Shown in pieces: positions 14,852-23,208 of a DNA stretch of 36,110 nt (positions are counted from its first letter, which is position 1; every line of letters begins with the position of its first letter). The notes below the pieces were generated by a model, which saw only the letters and a list, made by a program, of their open reading frames with translations, was not told the DNA's origin and ran no database searches. The translations under genes and the position numbers were made by a program. Origin of the DNA: Thermopetrobacter sp964430935 (lineage in GTDB: Bacteria; Pseudomonadota; Alphaproteobacteria; Rhizobiales; Aestuariivirgaceae); assembly GCA_964430935.1 (NCBI GenBank), contig CAYSHK010000021.1:1-36110 (forward strand), given 5' to 3'.

Positions 14852-16249
14852 TCAGATGTGGATGGCCCGCCCCCAGGCGTCCAGAACCGATTCGTGCATG
14901 GTTTCGGAGAGCGTCGGATGGGGGAAGATGGCATGCATCAGCTCCTCCTCCGTCGTCTCCAGCTTCATGGCTATGACGAATCCCTGGATCATCTCGGTGA
15001 CTTCCGGCCCCACCATGTGCGCTCCGAGCAGCTGGCCGGTCTTCGCGTCGAAGACGGTCTTCACGAGACCCTGGTCGTCGCCCAGCGCTATCGCCTTGCC
15101 GTTGGCCAGGAAGGGGAAGCGTCCGACGCGCACCTCGTGCCCGCGCTCCTTCGCCTCCTCCTCCGTGAGGCCGACGGAGGCGACCTGCGGATGGCAGTAG
15201 GTGCAGCCCGGTATCTGATCGCGGTCGAGGGGATGCACGTCGTCCAGCCCCGCGATCTTCTCCACGCAGATGACACCCTCGTGCTCCGCCTTGTGGGCCA
15301 GCATGGGAGGGCCGGCCACGTCGCCGATGGCGTAGACGCCCGGCGCGCTGGTGCGGAGGAAGCCGTCCACCCGGATGACGCCGTTTTCCGTCTCCACGCC
15401 GGCCTCCTCCAGGCCGATGTCCTCGATGTTGGCGACCACCCCGACGGCGGAAAGGACACGCTCCACGGTCAGGGTCTCGCCATTCCCCTTTCCGGTTTCC
15501 ACGGTGGCCGTGACCGTCTCCCTGCCCTTGTCCAGACCCGCGACCCTGGCGCCGGTCATGATGCGGATGCCCGCCTTCTCCAGTCCCTTCCGGGCGATCT
15601 GCGCGATCTCGGCATCCTCCGCCGGGAGGATCCGGTCCATGATTTCGACGACCGTCACGTCGACGCCCAGCGCATTGTAGAAGGACGCGAATTCCATGCC
15701 GATCGCGCCGGAGCCCACCACCAGAAGCGACTTCGGCAGCCGGTCCGGATTCAGGGCCTCGAAGTAGCTCCACACCAGCTTGCCGTCGCGCTCCAGCCCC
15801 GGCAGGTCGCGGGGGCGCGCGCCGGTCGCGACGATGATGTGCTTCGCCGCATACTCGCCTTCCGCCCGGCCGGTCACCGCCAGCCGCCCCCCGCCGAGCA
15901 GACGGCCGCGCCCTTCCAGAACCGTCACGCCGTTCTTCTTCAGCAGGTGCCCGACGCCCCGGTTCAATCGCCGCGACACCGCCCGCGAACGCTTGATGAT
16001 GGCCTGGAAGTCGAAGGAGGTCGCATCGGCCTTCAGTCCGTAGTCCTTCGCATGCTGCATCAGCTCCAGCACCTCCGCCGAACGCAGCAGCGCCTTGGTG
16101 GGAATGCAACCCCAGTTGAGACAGATGCCGCCCAGATGCTTCTCCTCGACGACCGCCGTCTTCATGCCCAGCTGCGCCGCCCGGATGGCCGCCACGTATC
16201 CGCCGGGCCCGGCACCGAGAACGATCACGTCGAAGGTCTTGTCAGTCAT
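14852..16249 (-). CDS. lpdA: Dihydrolipoyl dehydrogenase (E3)
   Basis: A 465-residue flavoprotein that reoxidises dihydrolipoyl groups on the pyruvate dehydrogenase complex and passes electrons to NAD. FAD motif VLGAGPGG (10-17), redox disulfide Cys43/Cys48 in GGICLNWGCIPTKALL, NAD-binding VVGSGAIGMEF, and the catalytic dyad His444/Glu449 in HPHPTLSE near the C-terminus are all present. There is no N-terminal lipoyl domain, unlike some E3 proteins. The start at 16249 is chosen because MTDKTFDVIV is the family N-terminus; the open frame upstream is not conserved. It is the last gene of pdhA-pdhB-pdhC-lpd, 63 bases after pdhC. Confidence 0.96.
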   Translation of the reverse strand: MTDKTFDVIVLGAGPGGYVAAIRAAQLGMKTAVVEEKHLGGICLNWGCIPTKALLRSAEVLELMQHAKDYGLKADATSFDFQAIIKRSRAVSRRLNRGVGHLLKKNGVTVLEGRGRLLGGGRLAVTGRAEGEYAAKHIIVATGARPRDLPGLERDGKLVWSYFEALNPDRLPKSLLVVGSGAIGMEFASFYNALGVDVTVVEIMDRILPAEDAEIAQIARKGLEKAGIRIMTGARVAGLDKGRETVTATVETGKGNGETLTVERVLSAVGVVANIEDIGLEEAGVETENGVIRVDGFLRTSAPGVYAIGDVAGPPMLAHKAEHEGVICVEKIAGLDDVHPLDRDQIPGCTYCHPQVASVGLTEEEAKERGHEVRVGRFPFLANGKAIALGDDQGLVKTVFDAKTGQLLGAHMVGPEVTEMIQGFVIAMKLETTEEELMHAIFPHPTLSETMHESVLDAWGRAIHI

Positions 16250-16312
16250 CGGTCTTCTCGCTTCCTGCAAGGCGCGAACCGCCCCCACGGGCCGGCCGCC
16301 CTTGTCATCCCC

Positions 16313-17665
16313 TCAGGCCAGCATCAGGGCCGGTTCCTCGATCAGCTCACGGAATGCCGACAGCGCCTGCGCACCGAGGGCGCCATCCACCGCCCGGTGG
16401 TCCACGGAGAGGGTCACCGTCATGACGGTACGCACCTCGATCCCGCCGTTCTCCACCACGGGACGCGGCTCGCCACGCCCCACGGCGAGTATGGTCGCAT
16501 GGGGCGGATTGATGACGGCCGCGAACTCCTTCACGCCGTACATGCCCAGATTCGAGATGGACGTCGCGCCACCCTGGTATTCCTCCGGCAGCAGCTTGCG
16601 CCCCCGCGCGCGCGCAGCCAGATCGCGCATCTCGCGCGAGATGGCGCTCAGGGTCTTCTCCTCCGCCCGGCGGACGACCGGCGTGATCAGGCCGCCGTCG
16701 ATCGCCACCGCCACCGCCACGTCCACGTGATGGTGCAGCATGATGCCCGCATCCGACCATGTGGCATTGGCCGCCGGCACCCGTTTCAGCGCCATGGCCC
16801 AGGCCTTGATGATGAAATCGTTGACGGAGAGCTTCCACTCGGGCTTTCCGTCGGCGTCCTTCGGGGCGGTCGCGTTGATGCGCGCCCGCGCCTCCAGCAG
16901 CCGGTCGATGACGCAATCCACGGTCAGATAGAAATGCGGAATGGTCCGCTTGGAGAGCGAAAGCCGTTCCGCGATCGTCCGGCGCATGGAATCGAGCGGC
17001 ACGAGGTCGTAGGACCCCTCCTCGTAGAGCGCGAACACCTGATCGTCGCCCAGCCCCGCCGGAGCCGCAGCACCAGCGACCGCGGGGGCCTTCACGCCTT
17101 CCTCGATGGCCTTTTCCACGTCGCGCTTCACGATGCGGCCGCGCGGTCCGGTGCCCTTCACCAGAGACAGGTCGATCCCCGCCTCCTTCGCCATCCTGCG
17201 CGCCAGAGGGGAGGCGAAGATGCGCCCCGCCCCTCCGGCGTCCGCCGTTTCGGCCGCCGGAGCCGACGTCGCCGACCGTTCGACCGCCCCTTCCGTGGAT
17301 GCGGTCTCCGCAGCCGCGCTCCGGGGTTCCGGTTCCGCCCCGCCTTTCCGCGCATCCTCGCCGCCGCCGGCCGGAGCCGCCGGAGCCTCCGCGCTCGGGA
17401 TCTCGACGGAGGCCGGATCCTCGCCCTCCTCGGCCAGAACCGCGATCACCGCCTTGACGGGGACATTGTCCGTGCCCTCCGGAACCACGATGCGCGCCAC
17501 GGTGCCCTCGTCCGTGGCCTCGACCTCCATGGTCGCCTTGTCCGTCTCGATCTCGGCGATGACATCGCCCGGAGAGACGGAATCCCCCTCCTTCACCAGC
17601 CACTTCGCCAGCCGCCCGTGTTCCATCGTCGGCGACAGCGCCGGCATGAGTATCGGTATGGCCAT
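16313..17665 (-). CDS. pdhC: Dihydrolipoamide acetyltransferase (E2) of pyruvate dehydrogenase
   Basis: A 450-residue E2. One N-terminal lipoyl domain (1-80) with lipoyl-Lys43 in ETDKATMEVE; an Ala/Pro/Glu-rich linker (about 85-140); a peripheral subunit-binding domain (about 145-185: FASPLARRMAKEAGIDLS, GTGPRGRIVKRD); and the catalytic trimer-forming domain with DHRAVDG, His423 and Asp427, close to the C-terminus. It transfers the acetyl group to CoA and forms the core of the complex. The start is fixed by AGGAGG before 17665; pdhB ends ten bases upstream. The lipoyl-domain DNA is almost identical to that at the start of pdhB (17535-17614 versus 19021-19100). Confidence 0.96.
   Translation of the reverse strand: MAIPILMPALSPTMEHGRLAKWLVKEGDSVSPGDVIAEIETDKATMEVEATDEGTVARIVVPEGTDNVPVKAVIAVLAEEGEDPASVEIPSAEAPAAPAGGGEDARKGGAEPEPRSAAAETASTEGAVERSATSAPAAETADAGGAGRIFASPLARRMAKEAGIDLSLVKGTGPRGRIVKRDVEKAIEEGVKAPAVAGAAAPAGLGDDQVFALYEEGSYDLVPLDSMRRTIAERLSLSKRTIPHFYLTVDCVIDRLLEARARINATAPKDADGKPEWKLSVNDFIIKAWAMALKRVPAANATWSDAGIMLHHHVDVAVAVAIDGGLITPVVRRAEEKTLSAISREMRDLAARARGRKLLPEEYQGGATSISNLGMYGVKEFAAVINPPHATILAVGRGEPRPVVENGGIEVRTVMTVTLSVDHRAVDGALGAQALSAFRELIEEPALMLA
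17535..17614 (-). repeat. Lipoyl-domain direct repeat, copy in pdhC
   Basis: This 80-base stretch is identical at 79 positions to 19021-19100 at the start of pdhB, including synonymous positions; the only difference is at 17581/19067. It codes for the lipoyl-lysine region. Recent duplication or gene conversion is likely. Confidence 0.85.
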
Positions 17666-17675
17666 GGCCCGCCTC

Positions 17676-19151
17676 CTATCTGTAAAGCACCTGCCGCGCC
17701 GCGGCCGCGACCTCCTCCGCCGACGGCAGCGCCATCTTCTCCAGGTTGGCCGCATAGGGCATGACGACGTCCCGGCCGGTCACCGTCAGGATCGGCGCAT
17801 CGAGCCAGTCGAAGGCTTCCTGCATGACCCGGCGCGAAATCTCCGCGCCGATGGAGCACACCGGCCACCCCTCTTCCACCGTCACCAGGCGGTTGGTCTT
17901 CTTCACGCTTTCCACGACCGCGGGTATGTCCATGGGGCGCAGGGAGCGCAGATCGACGACCTCGGCGGAAATGCCGTCCTCCGCCAGCATCTCGGCCGCC
18001 TTCAGGGCGTAGGTCATGCCGATCCCGAAGGAGACGATGGTCACGTCGCCACCCGACCGCGCGATCCGCGCTCGCCCGATCGGCAGCACCCAGTCGTCCA
18101 CCACGGGCACGGGAAAGCTGTGCCCATAGAGAATCTCGTTCTCCAGGAAGATCACCGGATCGGGATCCCTGATCGCCGCCTTCAGGAGCCCTTTCGCATC
18201 CGCCGCCGTGTAGGGCATCACCACCTTCAGCCCAGGGATCTGCGCATACCACGCCGCGTAGTCCTGGCTGTGCTGGCCGGCCACCCGCGCCGCCGCGCCG
18301 TTCGGCCCGCGGAAAACGATCGGCACGGAAACCTGCCCGGCCGACATGTAGCGTTGCTTGGCGGCCGAATTGATCACGTGGTCTATGGCCTGCATGGCGA
18401 AGTTGAATGTCATGAACTCCACGATCGGACGCAGGCCCGCGAAGGCCGCGCCCACACCGAGGCCGGCGAAGCCGTATTCGGTGATCGGCGTGTCCACGAC
18501 GCGCTTCTCGCCGAACTCCTCCAGCAGCCCCTGCGACACCTTGTAGGCCCCCTGGTACTGGCCCACCTCCTCGCCCATGAGGAACACGCGATCGTCCCGC
18601 CGCATCTCCTCCGCCATGGCGTCGCGCAGCGCCTCGCGCACCGTCATCTCGACGAACTCGGTCCCCTCCGGCAGCTCCGGATCCGAAGCCGGCGGCGGCG
18701 TGATGGAGAGATTGCGCTCCGGATCGGGGCCGCCATCACCGTATTCCGCCGTCGTCTCCGCCGTCGCGATCGCGGGGGCGGCCGGTGCGGCCCGCGTGTC
18801 GGCCGCCGGTGCGCCCGTGGACGTCTCCACATCGGCGGACGCCTTCGCGTCGGCGGACGCTCCTTCCCGCCCGGCACGGGCGACGAGGGCGTCGACATCC
18901 ACATTCTCGCCCTCCTCGGCAATCACCGCGATCGGCGTGTTCACCGCCACGCCGTCCGTACCTTCCGGCACGAGAATCCGCGCGACGACACCGCCCTCGT
19001 CCGTCTCCAGTTCCATGGTGGCCTTGTCCGTCTCGATCTCGGCGATGACATCGCCCGGAGAGACGGTATCCCCCTCCTTCACCAGCCACTTCGCCAGCCG
19101 TCCGGTTTCCATGGTCGGCGAAAGCGCCGGAAGTGGAACCACATGCGCCAT
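17676..19151 (-). CDS. pdhB: Pyruvate dehydrogenase E1 beta subunit with N-terminal lipoyl domain
   Basis: A 491-residue protein. Residues 1-80 are a lipoyl domain with lipoyl-Lys43 (ETDKATMELE), 81-150 a flexible Ala/Ser/Asp linker, and 165-491 the E1-beta transketolase-type domain (TVREALRDAMAEEMRRDD, GEEVGQYQGAYKVSQGL, ITEYGFAGLGVGAAFAGL, VVMPYTAADAKGLLKAAI). A lipoyl domain on E1-beta is a known trait of many alphaproteobacterial pyruvate dehydrogenases (Zymomonas, Sinorhizobium). Together with PdhA it decarboxylates pyruvate using thiamine diphosphate. The start lies three bases past the pdhA stop, and the last codons of pdhA (GGGGAGGG) serve as its ribosome-binding site, so the two are coupled. 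Confidence 0.96.
   Translation of the reverse strand: MAHVVPLPALSPTMETGRLAKWLVKEGDTVSPGDVIAEIETDKATMELETDEGGVVARILVPEGTDGVAVNTPIAVIAEEGENVDVDALVARAGREGASADAKASADVETSTGAPAADTRAAPAAPAIATAETTAEYGDGGPDPERNLSITPPPASDPELPEGTEFVEMTVREALRDAMAEEMRRDDRVFLMGEEVGQYQGAYKVSQGLLEEFGEKRVVDTPITEYGFAGLGVGAAFAGLRPIVEFMTFNFAMQAIDHVINSAAKQRYMSAGQVSVPIVFRGPNGAAARVAGQHSQDYAAWYAQIPGLKVVMPYTAADAKGLLKAAIRDPDPVIFLENEILYGHSFPVPVVDDWVLPIGRARIARSGGDVTIVSFGIGMTYALKAAEMLAEDGISAEVVDLRSLRPMDIPAVVESVKKTNRLVTVEEGWPVCSIGAEISRRVMQEAFDWLDAPILTVTGRDVVMPYAANLEKMALPSAEEVAAAARQVLYR
19021..19100 (-). repeat. Lipoyl-domain direct repeat, copy in pdhB
   Basis: Partner of 17535-17614 in pdhC, 79 of 80 bases identical. Confidence 0.85.
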
Positions 19152-19154
19152 GGC

Positions 19155-20186
19155 TCAGCCCTCCCCGCGTGCGTAGATGTCCGTCCAGAGCTCCCCGGCC
19201 GGCGGTTCGGCGTCCGCCGTGGCGAAATCCGCCGCCTCGGAGACGATCTTCCGCACCTCCGCGTCGACGGCCTTCAGGTCCGCCTCCTCCGCCCAGCCCT
19301 TCTCCAGCAGGCGGTTCTTCGCCTGCTCGATGGGGTCGTGTTCCTGACGCATCTTCTGCACCTCCTCGCGGGTGCGGTACTTCGCCGGATCGGACATGGA
19401 ATGTCCGCGATACCGGTATGTCTGCATCTCCAGGATGTACGGCCCCTTGCCGGCGCGCACATGTTCGAGCGCCCGTTCGCCGGCCGCCTTGACGGCCCGC
19501 ACGTCCATGCCGTCCACCTGCTCGCCGGGAATGCCGAAGGCCGCGCCGCGCATGTAGAGCTCCTCGGGCTTCGCCGCGGACCGCGTCACCGCCGTTCCCA
19601 TGGCGTAGCGGTTGTTCTCGATGATGTAGACGACGGGGAGCTTCCAGATGGAAGCCATGTTGAAACTCTCGTAGACCTGCCCCTGGTTCGCCGCGCCTTC
19701 GCCGAAGAAGGCCAGCGTCGCCTGCCCGTCCTCCATGTAGCGGTTGGCGAAGGCCAGCCCCGTGCCCAGGGGAACCTGCGCGCCCACGATGCCGTGCCCG
19801 CCCCAGAAGTGCCCGTCCACGTGGAACATGTGCATGGAGCCGCCCTTGCCCTTCGAAACGCCGTGCATCCGCCCCGTCAGTTCGGCCATGACGGCCCCGG
19901 GATCCGCGCCGGACACCAGAACGTGCCCGTGGCAGCGGTAGGAGGTGATGACGTCGTCCGTCGGGCGGCGGGCCATGAACATGCCCGTGACCACGGCCTC
20001 CTGGCCTATGTAGAGATGGCAGAAGCCGCCGATGTAGCCCATGCCGTAGAGCTGTCCGGCCTTCTCCTCGAAGCGGCGCACCAGAAGCATGGTGCGCAGG
20101 GCCTCGAATTCCTGGTCCCTGTCGAATTCGGCGACGGGTGGCGCGTTTCTGCGCGTCCGCTTCGCCGCGGTCGTCCTTTTCGCCAT
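19155..20186 (-). CDS. pdhA: Pyruvate dehydrogenase E1 alpha subunit
   Basis: A 343-residue E1-alpha. The thiamine diphosphate motif is seen as FFGEGAANQGQVYES ... VVYIIENN, and the phosphorylation-loop-like RYRGHSMSDPAKYRTREEV region is conserved. The N-terminal ~25 residues are basic and disordered. The start at 20186 (MAKRTT) is preferred over an upstream ATG at 20216 because GGGAGAG precedes it and the extra residues are not conserved. It is the first gene of the pdh operon. A TATAAT box at 20255-20260 (minus strand) gives a leader of about 60 bases that begins in a GC-rich hairpin. Confidence 0.96.
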   Translation of the reverse strand: MAKRTTAAKRTRRNAPPVAEFDRDQEFEALRTMLLVRRFEEKAGQLYGMGYIGGFCHLYIGQEAVVTGMFMARRPTDDVITSYRCHGHVLVSGADPGAVMAELTGRMHGVSKGKGGSMHMFHVDGHFWGGHGIVGAQVPLGTGLAFANRYMEDGQATLAFFGEGAANQGQVYESFNMASIWKLPVVYIIENNRYAMGTAVTRSAAKPEELYMRGAAFGIPGEQVDGMDVRAVKAAGERALEHVRAGKGPYILEMQTYRYRGHSMSDPAKYRTREEVQKMRQEHDPIEQAKNRLLEKGWAEEADLKAVDAEVRKIVSEAADFATADAEPPAGELWTDIYARGEG

Positions 20187-20238
20187 GAGAACTCTCCCTC
20201 GAACGGACGGAAACACCTCGTCCCGCCGTACGCGATTC

Positions 20239-20286
20239 CCCCGCGGATGCGGGGATTATACACGTAACAGCGTGTCCTATATAGGA
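20239..20286 (-). promoter_or_regulatory. pdhA: pdh operon promoter with palindrome and leader hairpin
   Basis: On the minus strand a perfect -10 TATAAT lies at 20255-20260. No good -35 is present at the right distance; instead a perfect 12-bp palindrome TCCTATATAGGA (20275-20286) covers that position, suggesting an activator or repressor site. Immediately downstream of the -10 is a 6-bp hairpin (CCCCGC/GCGGGG, 20239-20254) at about the start of the transcript. Confidence 0.55.
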
Positions 20287-20339
20287 TTTTTCCGATTTAA
20301 CCGGATTTTGGTTTATTCCGCTGGCGACGCAACGTCTTT

Positions 20340-20636
20340 TCACTGCGTGCGCAGGCTGACGATCTCGTCGGGCCGCGCATAGCCGAGCATCCGGCGCACG
20401 CTTTCGTCCAGCATGTCGGCATCCAGACTTTCCGCACGGAGCAGCTTCACATGGGCCTCCAGGGCTTCCCGGCGGGCCTTCAGCCGGTCGCGCTCCAGCT
20501 TCGCCATGGCCAGTTTCTCGCGCACGCTCTCCTGATAGGAGAAGGACCGCGCCCCGTATTTCGCATGCCATCCGAAGAAGGCGTACGCACCGAGACAGAT
20601 CGCCGTGATGACCAGTTTCGTCCTGTTGCGGCGCAT
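20340..20636 (-). CDS. ftsB: Septum formation initiator FtsB (DivIC family)
   Basis: A 98-residue single-pass protein: short basic N-terminus (MRRNRTK), one transmembrane helix (about 8-24, LVITAICLGAYAFFGWH), then a periplasmic coiled coil (about 38-75, KLAMAKLERDRLKARREALE and following) and a C-terminal segment with MLGYARPDEIV, the conserved tail of the FtsB/DivIC family. It links FtsL and FtsQ in the divisome and helps activate septal peptidoglycan synthesis. The start at 20636 has GGAGAAG upstream; longer frames add sequence not typical of the family. In alphaproteobacteria ftsB is commonly found directly upstream of pdhA, as here. Confidence 0.9.
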   Translation of the reverse strand: MRRNRTKLVITAICLGAYAFFGWHAKYGARSFSYQESVREKLAMAKLERDRLKARREALEAHVKLLRAESLDADMLDESVRRMLGYARPDEIVSLRTQ

Positions 20637-20797
20637 GGTTCGGGCTTCTCCGGTCCGGAAGGGGTTCATCCCAGATGGCCTTCGACTTTCCAACCGCGGG
20701 GTTAACAAATCATGAAGGCCGGCCCTTCCCATGGAATGGATGAATCACCATATGAATCCATGCGGGGTTGGACGAACGGAGGAAGGGAGGAAACGCC

Positions 20798-21220
20798 ATG
20801 AAAACCTTCGACCTGTTCAACAAGGCCCTGCAGAAGGCCGGTACATGGATACGCGAGATCGCCGAGGAAATGGACACCGAAGACGAACAGCTCGCGTATC
20901 ATGCCCTGCGTTCCGTGCTGCATGCCATACGCGACCGGCTGGTCGTGGACGAGGCCGTTCAGCTGGCCGCCCAGCTGCCGGTCCTGGTACGCGGAATCTA
21001 CTATGAGGACTGGGATCCGTCGAAGACGCCCGTCAAGGTGCGGCACCGCGAGGAATTCCTCGATCTGGTGCGTCGGCACGCCGGGAAGTACGGGCGCCTG
21101 GATCCCGAGAAAGCCGCGCCGGCGGTCTTCGCCGTGCTGAAGCGGCACGTGAGCGAGGGCGAGATGCGGGACGTCACCGAAGCCCTCCCCGGCGAAATAC
21201 GCGAACTGCTGGCGGCCTGA
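20798..21220 (+). CDS. DUF2267 domain protein
   Basis: A 140-residue all-helical protein of the DUF2267 family, with the typical pattern AYHALRSVLHAIRDRL, VDEAVQLAAQLPVLVRGIYYEDWDPS and an HREEFLDLV segment. No biochemical function is established for the family. The start at 20798 (MKTFDLF) is preferred over an ATG ten codons earlier because a GGAGGAAGGGAGG run lies directly upstream. It is cytoplasmic, a single gene with a strong terminator. Confidence 0.88.
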   Translation: MKTFDLFNKALQKAGTWIREIAEEMDTEDEQLAYHALRSVLHAIRDRLVVDEAVQLAAQLPVLVRGIYYEDWDPSKTPVKVRHREEFLDLVRRHAGKYGRLDPEKAAPAVFAVLKRHVSEGEMRDVTEALPGEIRELLAA

Positions 21221-21234
21221 CCGGCCGTCGGCGC

Positions 21235-21283
21235 AAGAGGGCGCGCGTCTTTTCCGCTTGCCCGGCGTCGCGCCCTCTTTTTT
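21235..21283 (+). terminator. Rho-independent terminator of the DUF2267 gene
   Basis: An 11-bp stem (21235-21245 with 21269-21279, core AGAGGGCGCG/CGCGCCCTCT) with a 23-base loop ends in a T6 run. The convergent yjbQ gene stops two bases later. Confidence 0.88.
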
Positions 21284-21284
21284 C

Positions 21285-21704
21285 TCATTCCCCCAGCAGA
21301 TGGCCCACCACCTGACGCGCATGCGGCCGCGCCCGGTGTTCGAAGAGGTAGATTCCCTGCCAGGTGCCGAGAACGGGCCGCCCGCCGTTTACCGGTATCG
21401 AGAGCGAGACGTCGGTCAGCGCCGACCTGATATGCGCCGGCATGTCGTCCGGCCCCTCCATCACATGCCGATACCAGGGTTCGCCTTCCCGCACCAGCCG
21501 GCGGAAGAATTCGTCAAGATCCCGCTGCACATCCGGATCGGCATTCTCCTGAATGGTCAGGGATGCCGACGTGTGCCGGCAGTACAGGGTCAGCAGCCCT
21601 TCGCCGATCCCGCTGCCGGAGACCCAGCGCACCACCGCGCCGGTGAACTCGTACAGCCCCTGCCCGTGCGTATCGATACCGAAAACCGTCTGAATCTGTC
21701 GCAT
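21285..21704 (-). CDS. yjbQ: YjbQ family protein (UPF0047, secondary thiamine-phosphate synthase type)
   Basis: A 139-residue member of the YjbQ/UPF0047 family. Conserved residues are visible: His44 in YCRHTSASL, ENADPDVQRDLDEF, His80 in WYRH, and DDMPAHIRSAL with His91, followed by LGTWQGIYLFEHR. Family members show weak thiamine-phosphate synthase activity and are widely conserved; the true role is not settled. The start at 21704 is chosen because GGAGAGGGGC lies just upstream; an ATG five codons earlier falls in that site. It is a single gene, convergent with the DUF2267 gene. Confidence 0.92.
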   Translation of the reverse strand: MRQIQTVFGIDTHGQGLYEFTGAVVRWVSGSGIGEGLLTLYCRHTSASLTIQENADPDVQRDLDEFFRRLVREGEPWYRHVMEGPDDMPAHIRSALTDVSLSIPVNGGRPVLGTWQGIYLFEHRARPHARQVVGHLLGE

Positions 21705-21840
21705 GGCCCCTCTCCGCAAGGTCCGGAAAGAGTAAACGGAATCTCTCCGGAGTCCTTCAATTATGCGCGCCCAGTTTTGCCTGATGTCAAAACGCGCCTG
21801 ATAGCCTGCTTCCCATAACAGGGGAACAGGACGTCAGACA

Positions 21841-22482
21841 ATGAGTGGGAAAACGACATATCTTCTGAGCAGTTTGATCGTGGCCGTGGGACTGGCGGGG
21901 GCCTCCGCGGACACGGCTCTGGCCAGCAGGGCCAACTTCGACAGCAGCCACAGCGTGTTCACGAAGGCACGCGGGGAAACCCGTCCGCCCATCGGCTACG
22001 TGAACTTCTGCGCCCGGTATCCTTCCGAATGCCGGACCATCGCCATCCGCGGCTCCGGCAAGGTGCACCTCACGCCAGCCCGCTGGGATCTGCTGATGCA
22101 GGTGAACAGCTTCGTGAACCGCAAGATCGCGCCGGTCACCGACCAGGAGCTCTACAACCGGCCCGAGGTCTGGGAATACCCGACCAGCGCCGGCGACTGC
22201 GAAGACTACGTGCTGCTCAAGAAGCGCTATCTGGAAGGCCTCGGCTTTCCGCCGGAGACGCTTCTCATAACCGTCGTGCTCGACGAGGAAGGCGCCGGCC
22301 ACGCGGTCCTCATGGTCCGCACCGACAGCGGCGACTTCATCCTCGACAACCGCCGCGACGGCGTGCTGCCTTGGTACAGGACGGGCTACCGCTATCTGAA
22401 GCGCCAGTCCCAGCGGGATCCGAACCTCTGGGTGTCGCTCTCCCCGGGCCGCAGCAGAACGAAGATCTTCGGCCGCAACTGA
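21841..22482 (+). CDS. BTLCP family transglutaminase-like cysteine peptidase
   Basis: A 213-residue secreted protein with signal peptide (cleavage about ALA|SR near residue 29). The catalytic triad of the bacterial transglutaminase-like cysteine peptidase family is present: Cys120 in SAGDCEDYVLLK, His154 in GAGHAVLMV, Asp169 in FILDNRRDGVLPW. The relative LapG releases the adhesin LapA from the cell surface under c-di-GMP control through LapD. Here no LapD or large adhesin gene is adjacent, so the substrate is open. Two further cysteines (57 and 64) may form a disulfide in the periplasm. It is monocistronic and followed by a strong hairpin. Confidence 0.9.
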   Translation: MSGKTTYLLSSLIVAVGLAGASADTALASRANFDSSHSVFTKARGETRPPIGYVNFCARYPSECRTIAIRGSGKVHLTPARWDLLMQVNSFVNRKIAPVTDQELYNRPEVWEYPTSAGDCEDYVLLKKRYLEGLGFPPETLLITVVLDEEGAGHAVLMVRTDSGDFILDNRRDGVLPWYRTGYRYLKRQSQRDPNLWVSLSPGRSRTKIFGRN

Positions 22483-22557
22483 CGGCCGCAGGAGATCCCA
22501 GGGATGCAGACCCGGCCGGCGTCCCCCTCCCCCATCCCCACCGAAGGCCGGGTTCAC

Positions 22558-22600
22558 GGCCGGCTCCGTTCCCCCACCCGGAGCCGGCCACTTTCTTTCC
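22558..22600 (+). terminator. Terminator after the BTLCP peptidase gene
   Basis: An 11-bp stem (GGCCGGCTCCG with CGGAGCCGGCC, 22558-22568 with 22579-22589) and a tail ACTTTCTTTCC, about 75 bases after the stop. Confidence 0.7.
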
Positions 22601-22618
22601 GGCGGCCGCGATGGCGGT

Positions 22619-23146
22619 TCAGATCTCCTCCAGCGTCCGCAGATAGCGCGGAAACTTCTCCGCATAGTGTCGCGCTCCCTCCACCAAGGCGGCAGCCTCC
22701 TCGTCGGAGAGCTCGCGGACGACCCTTCCGGGCATTCCCACCACCAGGGAGTTCGGCGGGATTTCCTTCCCCTCGGGGATGAGCGCGCCGGCACCGATCA
22801 CGGAATTCCTTCCGATTTCGACTCCGTTCATCACCGTGGCACCCATGCCGACCAGCACGCCGTCCCCGATGGTGCAGCCGTGCAGGATCACCGAATGGCC
22901 GACGACCACGTCACGACCCACGGTCAGGGGAAATCCGGGATCGGTGTGCAGCACGCAATTGTCCTGGATGTTCGAGCCCTCCCCGATCACGATGGGTTCG
23001 TTGTCGCCGCGCAGAACCGCGCCGAACCACACCGACGCACGGGGACGCAGCTCCACCCGTCCGATGACGGCCGCGGTCGGCGCGATGAAATATTCGCCCT
23101 CGGGCGGCAGCTTGGGCCTGTGCCCATCGAACGCATAGATGGTCAT
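22619..23146 (-). CDS. Gamma-carbonic-anhydrase-like hexapeptide protein
   Basis: A 175-residue left-handed beta-helix protein of the gamma-CA/PaaY/YrdA group. The hexapeptide repeats run from about 22 to 140, and the three metal-binding histidines are His67 (LHTD), His84 (VGHSV) and His89 (LHGC). The C-terminal helix is about 147-172. The residues fit a zinc or iron site, so carbonic anhydrase or thioesterase-type activity is possible, but many family members are inactive. It lies downstream of the transporter genes, separated from the 95-residue unknown gene by a long hairpin, so it is probably transcribed separately. Confidence 0.92.
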   Translation of the reverse strand: MTIYAFDGHRPKLPPEGEYFIAPTAAVIGRVELRPRASVWFGAVLRGDNEPIVIGEGSNIQDNCVLHTDPGFPLTVGRDVVVGHSVILHGCTIGDGVLVGMGATVMNGVEIGRNSVIGAGALIPEGKEIPPNSLVVGMPGRVVRELSDEEAAALVEGARHYAEKFPRYLRTLEEI

Positions 23147-23208
23147 GATCCGGTCCTCCCGACTTGAATCTCCATCTCAAGAGAACCAGCCATCCGGCTT
23201 GCACGCAA

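Noticed and set aside
14720..20267. Long plus-strand open frames opposite lpd, pdhC, pdhB and pdhA
   Set aside because: Antisense shadows of the pdh genes with low-complexity translations and no ribosome-binding sites.
20340..20732. A longer FtsB starting at 20732
   Set aside because: The 32 extra residues precede the usual short basic cytoplasmic tail and are not family-like; GGAGAAG lies before 20636.
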